This document shows, piece after piece, positions 35,737 to 45,173 of a stretch of 64,000 nucleotides of DNA; position 1 is the stretch's first letter, and each line of letters opens with the position of its first letter. The notes under the pieces are model-generated. The model saw only the letters and a program-made list of their open reading frames with translations. It was not told the origin of the DNA and made no database searches. A program made the position numbers and the translations under genes. Source of the stretch: Sphingopyxis sp. L1A2A (lineage in GTDB: Bacteria; Pseudomonadota; Alphaproteobacteria; Sphingomonadales; Sphingomonadaceae); assembly GCF_005502465.1 (NCBI RefSeq), contig NZ_SCOT01000008.1:62001-126000 (forward strand), written 5' to 3'.

Positions 35737-36420
35737 TCACCCCTCGCTCTCGCTGATATCCTCCAGCATATCGGTATCGAGCACCCGCACCCGCCCTTGC
35801 TCCAGCGAGATCACCCCCGATTCCTCCCAGCTGCGCAGCTGGCGGTTGATATGCTCGCGGCTCATCCCCGCAAAATTGCCCAGCTCGGTCTGGCTCAGCT
35901 CGACACGGTGCGACGCCTCGACATCCTTGCGGATCAGGCGCTTCAGATAGCGCGCCAGCCGCGGACCCGACGCATAGGCGCGGTCGCTTTCGATCGTCTG
36001 GTCGGCGGTGCGCAGTCGCCGTGCGAGCTGTTGCATCAACGACCAGGCAAATTCGGGGTGGCTGGCGGCAAAATCGCGCAGCGCATTGCGACCAAGCTGC
36101 AGCGCGCTCCCGGCGCTCGTCGCGGTCACCGATGCGGTGCGTTCGCCGCCATCGAGCAGCGCAATCTCGCCCAGCACCGCGCCGGGTTCGGCATAGGCGA
36201 GCACGATCTCGCGCCCGCCGCCGGTCAACATCGACACGCGCGCCGTGCCCTGCGTCAGGATCAGCATCATGTCGCCCGGATCGCCCTGGACCAGCAATTC
36301 CTTGCCCTTGACGAAATTGACCTGGACCGCGCGGCTGGTGATCTCGGCCCAATCTTCGACCGACAGGCCCGAAAAAATGCTGTCGGGGCCCTGCAACTCG
36401 GCGAGTTTCGCGTGATCCAT
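35737..36420 (-). CDS. Crp/Fnr-family transcriptional regulator
   Basis: A 227-residue regulator. The N-terminal cyclic-nucleotide-binding beta roll (about 15-130) has FVKGKELLVQGDPGDMMLIL and the phosphate-binding cassette GEIALLDGGERTASV, where Glu-Arg are in the positions expected for nucleotide contact. The C-terminal HTH reads SQTELGNFAGMSREHINRQL. It has no N-terminal cysteine cluster, so it is not an oxygen-sensing FNR. The targets are unknown. It follows pyrG by 27 bases and may be co-transcribed with it. Confidence 0.92.
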   Translation of the reverse strand: MDHAKLAELQGPDSIFSGLSVEDWAEITSRAVQVNFVKGKELLVQGDPGDMMLILTQGTARVSMLTGGGREIVLAYAEPGAVLGEIALLDGGERTASVTATSAGSALQLGRNALRDFAASHPEFAWSLMQQLARRLRTADQTIESDRAYASGPRLARYLKRLIRKDVEASHRVELSQTELGNFAGMSREHINRQLRSWEESGVISLEQGRVRVLDTDMLEDISESEG

Positions 36421-36447
36421 GCCCCTGATACCCCTTTGTCCGAACGG

Positions 36448-38079
36448 TCAGACCAGCCGGCTCTGCTTCACCGCCGCTTCGATAAAGCCCGCGAACAGCG
36501 GATGCGGATCGAACGGCTTTGACTTGAGCTCCGGATGGAACTGCACCCCGATAAACCACGGATGGTCGGGCCGCTCAACGATTTCCGGCAACATGCCGTC
36601 GGGCGACATGCCCGAAAACACCAAGCCGCCTTTTTCCAGCCGGTCACGATAGGCGTTGTTGACCTCGTAGCGGTGACGGTGCCGCTCGCTGATGTCGTTG
36701 GTGCCATAGACGGCCGCGACATGGCTGTTCGGCGACAATTTCGCGTCATAGGCGCCCAGCCGCATCGTGCCGCCCAAGTCAGTATCGGCGCCGCGCTTTT
36801 GCAGCCCTTCGGCGCTCATCCATTCGGTGATCATGCCGACGACGGGTTCATCGGTGCGCCCGAATTCGGTGCTCGACGCGTCCGCAATCCCGCTGGTGTT
36901 CCGCGCCGCCTCGATGCACGCCATCTGCATTCCCAGACAGATGCCAAAGAACGGCACATCCCGTTCGCGCGCAAAACGCACGCTCGAAATCTTGCCTTCG
37001 GACCCGCGTTCGCCGAACCCGCCGGGGACCAAAATGCCATGCAGCGGCTCCAGATTGGCGGCCAGATCCTCGTCGCGCTCGAACATTTCGGCGTCGAGCC
37101 AGCGGATATTGACCTTCACCCGGTGCGCCAGACCGCCATGGACCAGCGCCTCGTTGAGCGACTTATAGGCGTCGGGCAGCGACACATATTTGCCGACGAC
37201 GCCGATTGTGACCTCGCCCTCGGGATGCTGCTTGCGGTCCATGATGTCGTACCAGCGCGACAGGTCGGGCGCCGGGGCATCATCGAGGCCGAAATGCCGC
37301 AGCACTTCATTGTCGAGCCCTTCGCCATGATATTGCACCGGCACCGAATAGATGCTGTCGGCGTCGAGCGCCGGGATCACCGCCTCTTTGCGCACGTTAC
37401 AGAATTGCGCGATCTTGGCGCGCTCGCCGTCGGGCAGCGGCCGTTCGCAGCGGCACAGCAGGATTTCGGGCTGGACACCGAGCGAGGCGAGTTCGCGCAC
37501 GCTATGCTGGGTCGGCTTCGTCTTCAACTCGCCCGCTGCGGCAATATAAGGCACCAGCGTGACATGGACCGACAGCGTCTTGTCGCGTCCCTCTTCGTTA
37601 CGCAGCTGACGGATCGCTTCGATGAACGGCAGCGATTCGATGTCGCCCACCGTGCCGCCGATTTCGCACAGGACGAAATCCAGGTCGTCGAGTTCGGCAC
37701 GCGCGAATGCCTTGATCGCATCGGTCACATGCGGCACGACCTGCACCGTTGCGCCCAGATAATCGCCGCGGCGTTCCTTGGTGATGATCTGCTGATAGAT
37801 GCGGCCCGAGGTAATGTTATCGCTCTGCCGCGCCGCGACGCCGGTAAAGCGTTCGTAATGGCCGAGGTCGAGGTCGGTTTCGGCGCCGTCGTCGGTCACA
37901 TAGACCTCGCCATGCTGGTACGGCGACATCGTTCCCGGATCGACGTTCAGATAGGGATCGAACTTCCGGATCCGGACGCGATAGCCGCGCGCCTGCAACA
38001 AAGCCGCGAGGCTAGCCGCCATCAAACCTTTGCCAAGCGAGGAGACCACGCCGCCGGTGATAAAAATGAACCGCGCCAT
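36448..38079 (-). CDS. pyrG: CTP synthase
   Basis: Amidates UTP to CTP with glutamine. It has 543 residues. The N-terminal synthase domain opens [20 protein letters not shown] and has [20 protein letters not shown] and [20 protein letters not shown]. The C-terminal class I glutamine amidotransferase domain has [11 protein letters not shown], nucleophile Cys in [14 protein letters not shown] and His-Glu in [13 protein letters not shown]. The tpiA-secG-pyrG order seen here is common in alphaproteobacteria. Confidence 0.97.
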   Translation of the reverse strand: MARFIFITGGVVSSLGKGLMAASLAALLQARGYRVRIRKFDPYLNVDPGTMSPYQHGEVYVTDDGAETDLDLGHYERFTGVAARQSDNITSGRIYQQIITKERRGDYLGATVQVVPHVTDAIKAFARAELDDLDFVLCEIGGTVGDIESLPFIEAIRQLRNEEGRDKTLSVHVTLVPYIAAAGELKTKPTQHSVRELASLGVQPEILLCRCERPLPDGERAKIAQFCNVRKEAVIPALDADSIYSVPVQYHGEGLDNEVLRHFGLDDAPAPDLSRWYDIMDRKQHPEGEVTIGVVGKYVSLPDAYKSLNEALVHGGLAHRVKVNIRWLDAEMFERDEDLAANLEPLHGILVPGGFGERGSEGKISSVRFARERDVPFFGICLGMQMACIEAARNTSGIADASSTEFGRTDEPVVGMITEWMSAEGLQKRGADTDLGGTMRLGAYDAKLSPNSHVAAVYGTNDISERHRHRYEVNNAYRDRLEKGGLVFSGMSPDGMLPEIVERPDHPWFIGVQFHPELKSKPFDPHPLFAGFIEAAVKQSRLV

Positions 38080-38186
38080 GGGAGGAAAGACTTACTCAAC
38101 GGGAGGGGGACGGCGCAAGCCGTCGAATCGCAAACGGCGGAATTTATTTCCGCCGCGCGGGCTGCTGTATCGGCCGGGGCCGATGC

Positions 38187-38642
38187 TTATTGCTTGGCGG
38201 GTGCCTGCGCCGGGGTCGGAGCGGCGTCCTGCGTTGCGGCGGCGGCCGCTGCCGCGAGCGGATCGTCGCTTGCGGGGACGGGCGCTGCGGCCGCGGGCGC
38301 TTGACCGCCCTGCGCGGGCTGCGCCGGACCGGTCAGCGACGACGCCGGCGCGGCGCCGCTCGTCTGCGCGGTTTTCGACAGCGAGGTGTCGATCGTCGAA
38401 CCGCCGCGGCCAACCGATGCCATCGCCGCAAGAACGATCGACAGGCCGACAAACAGCGTCGCGAGAACGGTGGTCGCCCGGGTCATAAAGTCCGCCGCAC
38501 CGCGCGCCGAGAGCAAGCCCGCGGGGCTGCCGCCAACGCCCAAACCGCCACCTTCGGACTTCTGCATCAAAATGACGCCGATCATCGCCGCGGCAACAAG
38601 CGCCTGCAGGACGAGAATGAAGGTGAAAAGGCTGGACATCAT
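38187..38642 (-). CDS. secG: Preprotein translocase subunit SecG
   Basis: Small membrane subunit of SecYEG. Residues 3-25 and about 52-73 form two membrane helices, separated by the conserved loop ILMQKSEGGGLGVGGSPAGL and SARGAADFMTRAT. The C-terminal half (about 75-151) is an Ala/Pro/Gln-rich tail with no predicted fold, longer than in E. coli SecG (110 residues). Two adjacent ATG codons could start it; the first is used. It lies between tpiA and pyrG. Confidence 0.93.
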   Translation of the reverse strand: MMSSLFTFILVLQALVAAAMIGVILMQKSEGGGLGVGGSPAGLLSARGAADFMTRATTVLATLFVGLSIVLAAMASVGRGGSTIDTSLSKTAQTSGAAPASSLTGPAQPAQGGQAPAAAAPVPASDDPLAAAAAAATQDAAPTPAQAPAKQ

Positions 38643-38751
38643 ATTTTCCCGAACTTGCGCTGCCTCACACGGACCACGCCCGCGGCGCACATAGAGACGA
38701 AGCGGCTTGGCTTCAAGCCGTAAGGACAGGCCGCATGGCCGCCGCGCCAGC

Positions 38752-38925
38752 CTTCCCCCTCGATGGGGGAAGGATACGACGCCTTATCGCGAAGCGATTA
38801 GGCGAAGTTGGATGGGGGTGATGGTGCGTCCTTGCGCTGTCCTCTCGGACCGAGGCCGCAGCCCCTCCGCTGCGACTAAGCCAGCAAGCTGGCAAGTCTC
38901 ACTGCCTCCCCCATCAAAGGGGGAG
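38752..38925. repeat. Composite inverted repeat between secG and tpiA
   Basis: The left end reads TTCCCCCTCGATGGGGGAAG and the right end CCTCCCCCATCAAAGGGGGA. Inner elements (GCGATTAGGCGAAGTTGGAT and GCGACTAAGCCAGCAAGCTG) resemble those of the repeat at 24451-24637. It occupies most of the 296-base gap; the secG promoter region flanks it on the left. Confidence 0.75.
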
Positions 38926-38938
38926 GACATATCCCGTT

Positions 38939-39688
38939 TCACCCCAACGCCGCGGCCGCCGCCACAATCGGCACAAATTTCGCCGCGGTCAGACTGGCAC
39001 CGCCGACCAGCGCGCCATCGACGTCGCTTGCATCCAGCAGTTCGGCGGCGTTATCGCCATTGACCGACCCGCCGTACAGGATCCGCATGTCGTCCGCCGC
39101 GCCGCCAAAGCGCGCCGCCAGCGCGCCGCGGATCGCGCCGTGCATCGCCGCGACATCGGCGACCGTCGGCACCAGCCCGGTGCCGATCGCCCAGATCGGC
39201 TCATAGGCGATCGCCAGCCGGTCGGCGGCAAAATCGCCCGGCACCGACCCCGCAATCTGCGCCAGCACATAGTCGATTGCGCCGCCCGATTCGCGGATTT
39301 CGCGGGGTTCGCCGACGCACAATATGACCGACAGCCCGGCGGAAAGGCCCGCCTCGGCCTTGGCGCGGACATCGGCATCGCCCTCGCCGCACCCTTCGCG
39401 CCGCTCGCTATGCCCGACGATGACCAGCCGCGCGCCGGCATCGGCCAGCATCGCCGCCGCGACCGATCCGGTAAAGGCGCCCGACGCGGCATGATGACAA
39501 TCCTGCCCGCCGATGGCCGCACCCGGCGCCGCCGCGACCATCGCACCGATCAGCGTGAACGGCGGGCACAGCGCAACATCGACGCCGGGATGCTCCCCCG
39601 CCGCCGCAAAAATCGCCTGCGCATCGCCGATCGCCGCCGACAGACCGTTCATTTTCCAGTTGCCGACCACATATTTGCGCCGTGCCAT
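38939..39688 (-). CDS. tpiA: Triosephosphate isomerase
   Basis: Interconverts dihydroxyacetone phosphate and glyceraldehyde-3-phosphate. It has 249 residues and a complete catalytic set: Asn and Lys in VVGNWKMNG, His in VIVGHSERREG, Glu in LAIAYEPIWAIGTG and the phosphate loop in YGGSVNGDN. The sequence GGQDCHHAASGAFTGSV is typical of alphaproteobacterial TpiA. GGGAGAGGCAGG precedes the ATG. It is divergent from ppiD across a 179-base gap with no other gene. Confidence 0.97.
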   Translation of the reverse strand: MARRKYVVGNWKMNGLSAAIGDAQAIFAAAGEHPGVDVALCPPFTLIGAMVAAAPGAAIGGQDCHHAASGAFTGSVAAAMLADAGARLVIVGHSERREGCGEGDADVRAKAEAGLSAGLSVILCVGEPREIRESGGAIDYVLAQIAGSVPGDFAADRLAIAYEPIWAIGTGLVPTVADVAAMHGAIRGALAARFGGAADDMRILYGGSVNGDNAAELLDASDVDGALVGGASLTAAKFVPIVAAAAALG

Positions 39689-39867
39689 TGCCCTGCCTCT
39701 CCCGTTGTTCGAACGATGTCGGTGCCCTAGCGGGGGGCGGGGGCGATAGGCAAGCCGTGTCGGACGGCGACGAAAAGCCTGTTTCGCGCCTTGATGCCGT
39801 GCCGCCGCGCCTCTAAAGCATCGCCCGACCGCGCATCCCCGCGCCCCGCCGAAAGACCGCCCGTTCC

Positions 39868-41814
39868 ATGATCACCGCCATCCGCCGCATGTTTTCCTCG
39901 ACGATCGGCAAGTTCCTTGCGCTGGCGTTCGTTGCGCTCGTCGGTGTCGCCTTCGCACTCGGCGACGTCACCGGCAATTCCACCTTTGGCGGGATCGGCG
40001 GCGCCAATGTCGCCAAAGTCGGCAACGAGGAAATCGGCGTCGGCGAGCTGCGCGATCGCGTTCGCCTGGCCTATAATCAAGCGCGCCAGAACCAGCCCGG
40101 GATGACAATGGCGGCTTTCGTCGAATCGGGCGGGCTCGACCAGGTGCTCGACCAGCTGGTCGAAGGGCTGGCCTTTGACCAGTTCGCCACCGAAATGGGT
40201 TTTGGCGTCAGCAAACGGCTGATCGACGGCCGCATCGCCGACATCCCCGCCTTTGCCGGGGTGTCGGGCAGCTTCGACCAGACCCGCTTTGAGGCGTTCC
40301 TGCGCGAAAATGGCATGACCGAGGCGCAGTTGCGCCGCGACTTGCGCCAACAGCTGCTGATCGAACAGATCGCGGCGCCGATCGCGACCATGCCGCGCAT
40401 CGGACAGGGCATGGCGCAACCCTATGCGGCGCTGCTGCTCGAACAGCGCCGCGGCCAGGCCACCTTCATTCCGTCCAGCCCGTTCGCGCCCACCGCCGAT
40501 CCGGGGGACGCGGCGCTCAAGACCTATCTGACCCAAAATGCCGCGAAGTTCACGGTGCCCGAACGGCGCGTGATCCAATATGCCGTGTTCGACCGCGCCG
40601 CGGTGCCGGTCCCGGCGGTCACCGACGCCGAAATCGCCAAGGTCTACAAGGACAATGCCAGCCAGTTCACCGCCAGTGAAACGCGCCGTTTCGCCCAGGT
40701 GATCGTTCCCGATCGGGCGACGGCGAATGCGCTTGCCGCCAAGGTACGCGGCGGGACCGCGCTGACCGCCGCGGCGCAGGCTGCCGGCCTGTCGGCGTCG
40801 ACGACCGGCGACCTCACCCAATCGGCCTATGCCGCAACCAGCACCGCCGCCGCCGCCAAGGCCGCCTTTGCCGCCAAGCGCGGCGACCTGATCGGCCCGA
40901 TCCAGACCGGCCTTGGCTGGAGCGTGGCGCGGGTCGAGGATGTCACGACGCGTCCGGCGCGCGGCCTTGCCGACGCCAGCGCCGAAATTCGCACCGAACT
41001 TGCCAAGAACAAGGCGAATGAGGCGATCGTCGATTATTACAATGCGATTCAGGATGCGGTGAACAGCGGCGCGTCGATCGAAGAAATTACCACCGACCGC
41101 AAGCTCACGCTGGCGACGACGCCGGCGTTGCTGCCCAGCGGCCGCGTTCCCGGTCAGCCCGGCTTCACTCTGGCGCCCGAACTCGCCCCGCTGGTCGGCC
41201 AGGCATTCCAGGGCGGATCGGAGGGCGAAGGCCAGCTCGCGACGTTGGTTGAGAACGAAAAATTCGCCGTCTATGCGGTGAAATCGATCGTCGCCGCCGC
41301 GCCGCCGCCCTTCGCGCAGATCCGCGCCGACCTGCTGACCGACTGGCGGTTCGCGCAGGGGCAAAAGATCGCCCGCGACAAGGCGCGCGCCATCGTCAAG
41401 GCGGTCGAGGGTGGCAAGAGCCTGCCCGACGCCGTCGCGGCGGCGGGGCCGAACATTGGCAACGTCCAGACGATCGGTGGTCGCCGCGCCGAACTTGGCG
41501 CTGGCGGCAAGCCGGTTCCGCCCGAACTCGCGCTGCTCTTTTCGATGGCCAAGGACAGCGTCAAGACGCTCGAAATCCCCGGCAATCGCGGGTGGATGGT
41601 GATCGCGCTCGCCGACGTCCAGCGCCCCGATCCCAAATCGATCGACCCGGCGCGCGTCGCCGGCATCGCCCAGCCGCTCGCCCCCGCCTTTGGCAACGAG
41701 CTGATCGAACAGCTCGCCGGTGAAGCCAAGCGCCGCGCCGGGGTGACGATCAACAAGGAACTCGTCGACCAGCTGCGCAAAGAACTCACCGGCACCGCGC
41801 CGGTCGCCGAATAG
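39868..41814 (+). CDS. ppiD: PpiD-like peptidylprolyl isomerase / periplasmic chaperone
   Basis: A 648-residue membrane-anchored folding factor. An N-terminal helix (IGKFLALAFVALVGVAFALG) anchors it, with the rest periplasmic. Residues about 40-190 form a SurA_N-like chaperone region (VAKVGNEEIGVGELRDRVRL), followed by a parvulin-type segment (about 265-375, FAQVIVPDRATANALAAKVR and GDLIGPIQTGLGWSVARVED), though the parvulin part is weak and may lack isomerase activity. The protein length matches PpiD. trpE starts two bases after its stop. Confidence 0.88.
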   Translation: MITAIRRMFSSTIGKFLALAFVALVGVAFALGDVTGNSTFGGIGGANVAKVGNEEIGVGELRDRVRLAYNQARQNQPGMTMAAFVESGGLDQVLDQLVEGLAFDQFATEMGFGVSKRLIDGRIADIPAFAGVSGSFDQTRFEAFLRENGMTEAQLRRDLRQQLLIEQIAAPIATMPRIGQGMAQPYAALLLEQRRGQATFIPSSPFAPTADPGDAALKTYLTQNAAKFTVPERRVIQYAVFDRAAVPVPAVTDAEIAKVYKDNASQFTASETRRFAQVIVPDRATANALAAKVRGGTALTAAAQAAGLSASTTGDLTQSAYAATSTAAAAKAAFAAKRGDLIGPIQTGLGWSVARVEDVTTRPARGLADASAEIRTELAKNKANEAIVDYYNAIQDAVNSGASIEEITTDRKLTLATTPALLPSGRVPGQPGFTLAPELAPLVGQAFQGGSEGEGQLATLVENEKFAVYAVKSIVAAAPPPFAQIRADLLTDWRFAQGQKIARDKARAIVKAVEGGKSLPDAVAAAGPNIGNVQTIGGRRAELGAGGKPVPPELALLFSMAKDSVKTLEIPGNRGWMVIALADVQRPDPKSIDPARVAGIAQPLAPAFGNELIEQLAGEAKRRAGVTINKELVDQLRKELTGTAPVAE

Positions 41815-41816
41815 GG

Positions 41817-43334
41817 GTGAGCCTCGAAGGCAGAGCAGCCGCGCTCGAGGCGCTGGCCCAGGGGCGCGGCGCGGTCGTGTGGCAGCGGCTGATCGCCGAT
41901 GTCGAAACCCCGGTGTCGGCAGCGCTCAAGCTGATCGAGCCGGGACGCGGCGACTGGGTGCTCGAATCGGTCGAAAGCGGCGAAACGCGCGGGCGCTACA
42001 GCCTGATCGGGCTCGACCCTGACCTGATGTTCGAGGTCACTGGCGATGCGGCGCGGATCAACCGCGACTGGCGCCGCAACCGCGATGCTTTCGCGCCGCT
42101 GGCCGCCCCCGCGCTCCAGGCGCTGCGCGACCTTGTCGCCGAATGCCGCTTCGACGTGCCGGAGGGCTTGCCCAAGGCGCTCGCGACGCTCGTCGGCTTC
42201 TTCGCCTATGAAACGATCGGCCTGGTCGAGCGCATCCCGCGCGCGCCGGGAACCGGGCTTGGTCTGCCCGACATGATCTTCGTGCGCCCGACGACGATCC
42301 TTGTCTTCGACCGCCTGACGGACGAATTGTTCCTGATCGCGCCAATCTGGCCCGACGCGAGCGGCGCGATCGACCGGATGATCGAGGCGGCGCAGGACCG
42401 GGTCGAAACCATCGCCGCGCGCCTGTCGAGCGTCAGCGCCCACGCCGACCGCGCCGCCACCGCCGCGCTGCCCGCCGACATCGGACCGCACGCCGCAACC
42501 ACCCCCGCGCAGTTCGCCGCGATGGTTGCCGCCGCCAAGGATTATATCGCCGCGGGCGACATTTTTCAGGTCGTGCTGTCGCAGCGTTTCTCGACCCCCT
42601 TCGACTTGCCGCCGTTCGATCTCTACCGCGCGCTGCGCCGCATCAACCCGTCGCCCTTTCTGTATTTCCTCGACCTGCCTGGCTTTGCGCTGATCGGCTC
42701 GTCGCCCGAAATCCTGGTGCGTGTGCGCGACGGCGAAATCACGATCCGGCCCATCGCCGGCACCCGCCCGCGCGGCCGCACCAGCGCCGAGGATGTCGAG
42801 AATCGTGAAAGCCTGCTCGCCGACCCCAAGGAACGCGCCGAACATCTGATGTTGCTCGACCTTGGCCGCAACGACGTGGGGCGCGCCGCGGTGGGCGGCA
42901 GCGTCGCCGTCACCGACAGCTACACGGTCGAATTTTACAGCCACGTCATGCACATCGTGTCGAACGTGGTCGGCCGCATCGCCCCCGACAAGGACGCGAT
43001 CGACGCGCTGTTCGCGGGCTTCCCCGCGGGCACCGTCAGCGGCGCCCCGAAAGTCCGCGCCTGCCAGATCATCGCCGAGCTCGAGGCCGACGCGCGCGGG
43101 CCTTATGCGGGCGGCGTCGGCTATTTCGCCCCCGACGGCAACATGGACAGCTGCATCGTGCTGCGCACCGCGATCGTCAAGGATGGCGAAATGCATGTGC
43201 AGGCGGGGGCGGGCATCGTCGCCGACAGCGACCCCGCCTATGAACAGCGCGAATGCGAGGCCAAGGCCGGCGCGCTGTTCGCCGCCGCGCGCGAAGCGGT
43301 GCGGCTGGCGGGAACGCCAGGATATGGGCAATAG
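41817..43334 (+). CDS. trpE: Anthranilate synthase component I
   Basis: Converts chorismate to anthranilate with ammonia from TrpG. It has 505 residues and starts at GTG immediately after ppiD. Residues: the tryptophan-binding region VLESVESGETRGRYSLIGLD (the LLES-type feedback site), PSPFLYFLDLPGFALIGSSP, PIAGTRPRGRTSAEDVENRE, LMLLDLGRNDVGR, FPAGTVSGAPKVRA and YAGGVGYFAPDGNMD. All catalytic and allosteric motifs appear intact. TrpG is encoded after an intervening hydrolase gene. Confidence 0.96.
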   Translation: MSLEGRAAALEALAQGRGAVVWQRLIADVETPVSAALKLIEPGRGDWVLESVESGETRGRYSLIGLDPDLMFEVTGDAARINRDWRRNRDAFAPLAAPALQALRDLVAECRFDVPEGLPKALATLVGFFAYETIGLVERIPRAPGTGLGLPDMIFVRPTTILVFDRLTDELFLIAPIWPDASGAIDRMIEAAQDRVETIAARLSSVSAHADRAATAALPADIGPHAATTPAQFAAMVAAAKDYIAAGDIFQVVLSQRFSTPFDLPPFDLYRALRRINPSPFLYFLDLPGFALIGSSPEILVRVRDGEITIRPIAGTRPRGRTSAEDVENRESLLADPKERAEHLMLLDLGRNDVGRAAVGGSVAVTDSYTVEFYSHVMHIVSNVVGRIAPDKDAIDALFAGFPAGTVSGAPKVRACQIIAELEADARGPYAGGVGYFAPDGNMDSCIVLRTAIVKDGEMHVQAGAGIVADSDPAYEQRECEAKAGALFAAAREAVRLAGTPGYGQ

Positions 43335-43367
43335 CTTGACCTGATCGGGACGTCCGCTAGCGTCCCG
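43335..43367 (+). promoter_or_regulatory. Putative promoter with overlapping hairpin upstream of the hydrolase gene
   Basis: TTGACC (43335-43340) and TAGCGT (43358-43363) are 17 bases apart and could be -35 and -10 boxes. A 7-bp stem, CGGGACG/CGTCCCG (43346-43352 and 43361-43367), overlaps the -10 box. The hydrolase ATG is at 43370, so transcripts starting here would have almost no leader. Confidence 0.4.
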
Positions 43368-43369
43368 CC

Positions 43370-44431
43370 ATGCACAAAATCCTCGCCCCGCTCGCCCTGC
43401 TGCTCGCCAGCCTTCCCGCCCACGCTCAAACCCCTGCGGGCGCCGTCGAAGGCGACGCCATCCTAAAGGATTTTGCCTTCGCCAGCGGCGAAAAACTGCC
43501 CGAGCTCAAGCTGCACTACACCACGCTCGGCACCCCACAGCGCGACAAAAAGGGCCATGTCACCAACGCCGTGATGATCCTCCACGGCACCGGCGGCACC
43601 GGCAAGCAGTTCTTTCAGCCGCAATTTGCCAGCGAGCTGTTCGGCCCCGGCCAGCTGCTCGACACCGCGAAATATTACATCATCCTGCCCGACAATATCG
43701 GCCATGGCGGCTCGTCGAAGCCGAGCGATGGCCTGCGGATGAAATTCCCGAAATATGACTATGACGACATGGTCAGCGCGCAGCACCGGATGCTCACCGA
43801 AAAGCTGGGGGTGCATAAACTCAAGCTGATCCTCGGCACCTCGATGGGCTGCATGCACGCCTTTGTCTGGGGCACCACCCGCCCCGGCTTTGCCGAAAAG
43901 CTCGCCCCCTTCGCCTGCCTGCCGGTCGAGATCGCGGGGCAAAACCGCATGTGGCGGACGCTGACGATCGACGCGATCAAGGCCGACCCGCTGTGGCAGG
44001 ACGGCAATTACACCGATCCGCCGCGCGGCGGGCTGCGCACCGCGGCATCGCTGACGCTGATCGCGGGCGCCAACCCCTATGCGCTACAGGCACAATATCC
44101 GACCCGCGCCGCCGCCGAGGCCTATAAGGACGAGGCCTTTGCCCGTATGTTCGGTCGCAACGATGCCAATGACACTATTTATCAACTCGATAGCTCGCGA
44201 ACCTATAATCCGTGGCCACTGCTCGAAAAGATCGATGTCCCGACCTTGTGGATCAACTCGGCCGACGATTTCATCAACCCGCCCGCCTATGGCATCACCG
44301 AAAAGGCGGCAGCACGGATGCCGACAACGAAATTCATTCTCATCCCCGCAAGCCCGGAAACCAAGGGCCACAGCACCCACACCTGGGCGAAATTCTGGAA
44401 AGCCGATCTGGCAAAGCTGATGGCGCAATAG
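43370..44431 (+). CDS. Exported alpha/beta hydrolase (homoserine-acetyltransferase-like)
   Basis: A 353-residue alpha/beta hydrolase with a signal peptide (MHKILAPLALLLASLPAHAQ), so it acts in the periplasm. The nucleophile elbow is LGTSMGCMHAF, the acid is Asp in INSADDFINPP and the His is in KGHSTHTWAKFW; the oxyanion region is MILHGTGGTGKQFF. The layout and the LKLHYTTLGTP start resemble MetX-like acyltransferases, but the export signal makes a methionine role unlikely. It sits between trpE and trpG, yet seems to carry its own promoter. Confidence 0.87.
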   Translation: MHKILAPLALLLASLPAHAQTPAGAVEGDAILKDFAFASGEKLPELKLHYTTLGTPQRDKKGHVTNAVMILHGTGGTGKQFFQPQFASELFGPGQLLDTAKYYIILPDNIGHGGSSKPSDGLRMKFPKYDYDDMVSAQHRMLTEKLGVHKLKLILGTSMGCMHAFVWGTTRPGFAEKLAPFACLPVEIAGQNRMWRTLTIDAIKADPLWQDGNYTDPPRGGLRTAASLTLIAGANPYALQAQYPTRAAAEAYKDEAFARMFGRNDANDTIYQLDSSRTYNPWPLLEKIDVPTLWINSADDFINPPAYGITEKAAARMPTTKFILIPASPETKGHSTHTWAKFWKADLAKLMAQ

Positions 44432-44440
44432 AACCGCCAT

Positions 44441-44512
44441 CGTCATTCCCGCGAAAGCGGGAGCCCAGCGAGCCGGCGTGGCAACTGGGTTCCCGCTTTC
44501 GCGGGAATGACG
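44441..44512. repeat. Intergenic inverted repeat (CCCGCGAAAGCGGG type)
   Basis: Arms at 44441-44468 and 44485-44512 (core TTCCCGCGAAAGCGGGA) match with one mismatch across a 16-base spacer. It lies ten bases after the hydrolase stop and upstream of trpG. Confidence 0.88.
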
Positions 44513-44582
44513 AAGGTGAGTTTGCTTCTCGAATAGCTTCTATCCCTTCCCCCTTTCGCGCAAAATCGTTACGGCGACCCCC

Positions 44583-45173
44583 ATGATCCTCGTCATCGAC
44601 AATTATGACAGCTTCACCTTCAACCTCGTTCATTATCTGATCGAGCTAGGCGCCGACGTGCGCGTCGAGCGCAATGATGCGCTGACCGCCGCCGAGGCGC
44701 TGGCGACCGGCGCCGATGCGATCCTGATCTCGCCCGGCCCCTGCACCCCGAACGAGGCCGGGATCAGCCTCGACCTGGTCGCCGCCTGCGCCGCAGCCCG
44801 GCGCCCGCTGCTCGGTGTCTGCCTTGGTCATCAGGCGATCGGCCAGCATTTCGGCGGCACCGTCCAGCGCGGCCATTTGATGCACGGCAAAACCTCGCCG
44901 GTGTGCCACGACGGCAGCGGGCTGTACGCCGGCCTGCCCTCGCCGTTTCAGGCGACGCGCTACCACAGCCTCGAAGTCGTCGACATTCCGGATTGCCTGA
45001 TCATCAACGCGACCAGCGACGACGGCGCGGTCATGGGGTTCCGTCACGTCGAGCTGCCGATCCATGGCGTCCAATTCCATCCCGAAAGCATCGCGACCGA
45101 GCATGGCCATGCGATGCTGGCCAATTTCATGACCGCCGCGGGCCTGTCAGTCGGCGCGCGCCAGGCCGCATGA
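44583..45173 (+). CDS. trpG: Anthranilate synthase component II (glutamine amidotransferase)
   Basis: Supplies ammonia to TrpE. It has 196 residues and begins [20 protein letters not shown]. The class I amidotransferase triad is visible: Cys in [12 protein letters not shown], His in [13 protein letters not shown] and its Glu. [14 protein letters not shown] is a further family mark. It may also serve p-aminobenzoate synthesis as PabA. Its stop overlaps the trpD start (ATGA). Transcription must cross the repeat after the hydrolase gene or start in the gap. Confidence 0.95.
   Translation: MILVIDNYDSFTFNLVHYLIELGADVRVERNDALTAAEALATGADAILISPGPCTPNEAGISLDLVAACAAARRPLLGVCLGHQAIGQHFGGTVQRGHLMHGKTSPVCHDGSGLYAGLPSPFQATRYHSLEVVDIPDCLIINATSDDGAVMGFRHVELPIHGVQFHPESIATEHGHAMLANFMTAAGLSVGARQAA

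Noticed and set aside
39727..41364. Long open frame of 545 codons on the minus strand opposite ppiD
   Set aside because: It is antisense to ppiD, has an Arg/Gly/Asp-rich composition typical of frames opposite GC-rich genes and contains no motif. The plus-strand product is clearly a PpiD-like protein.
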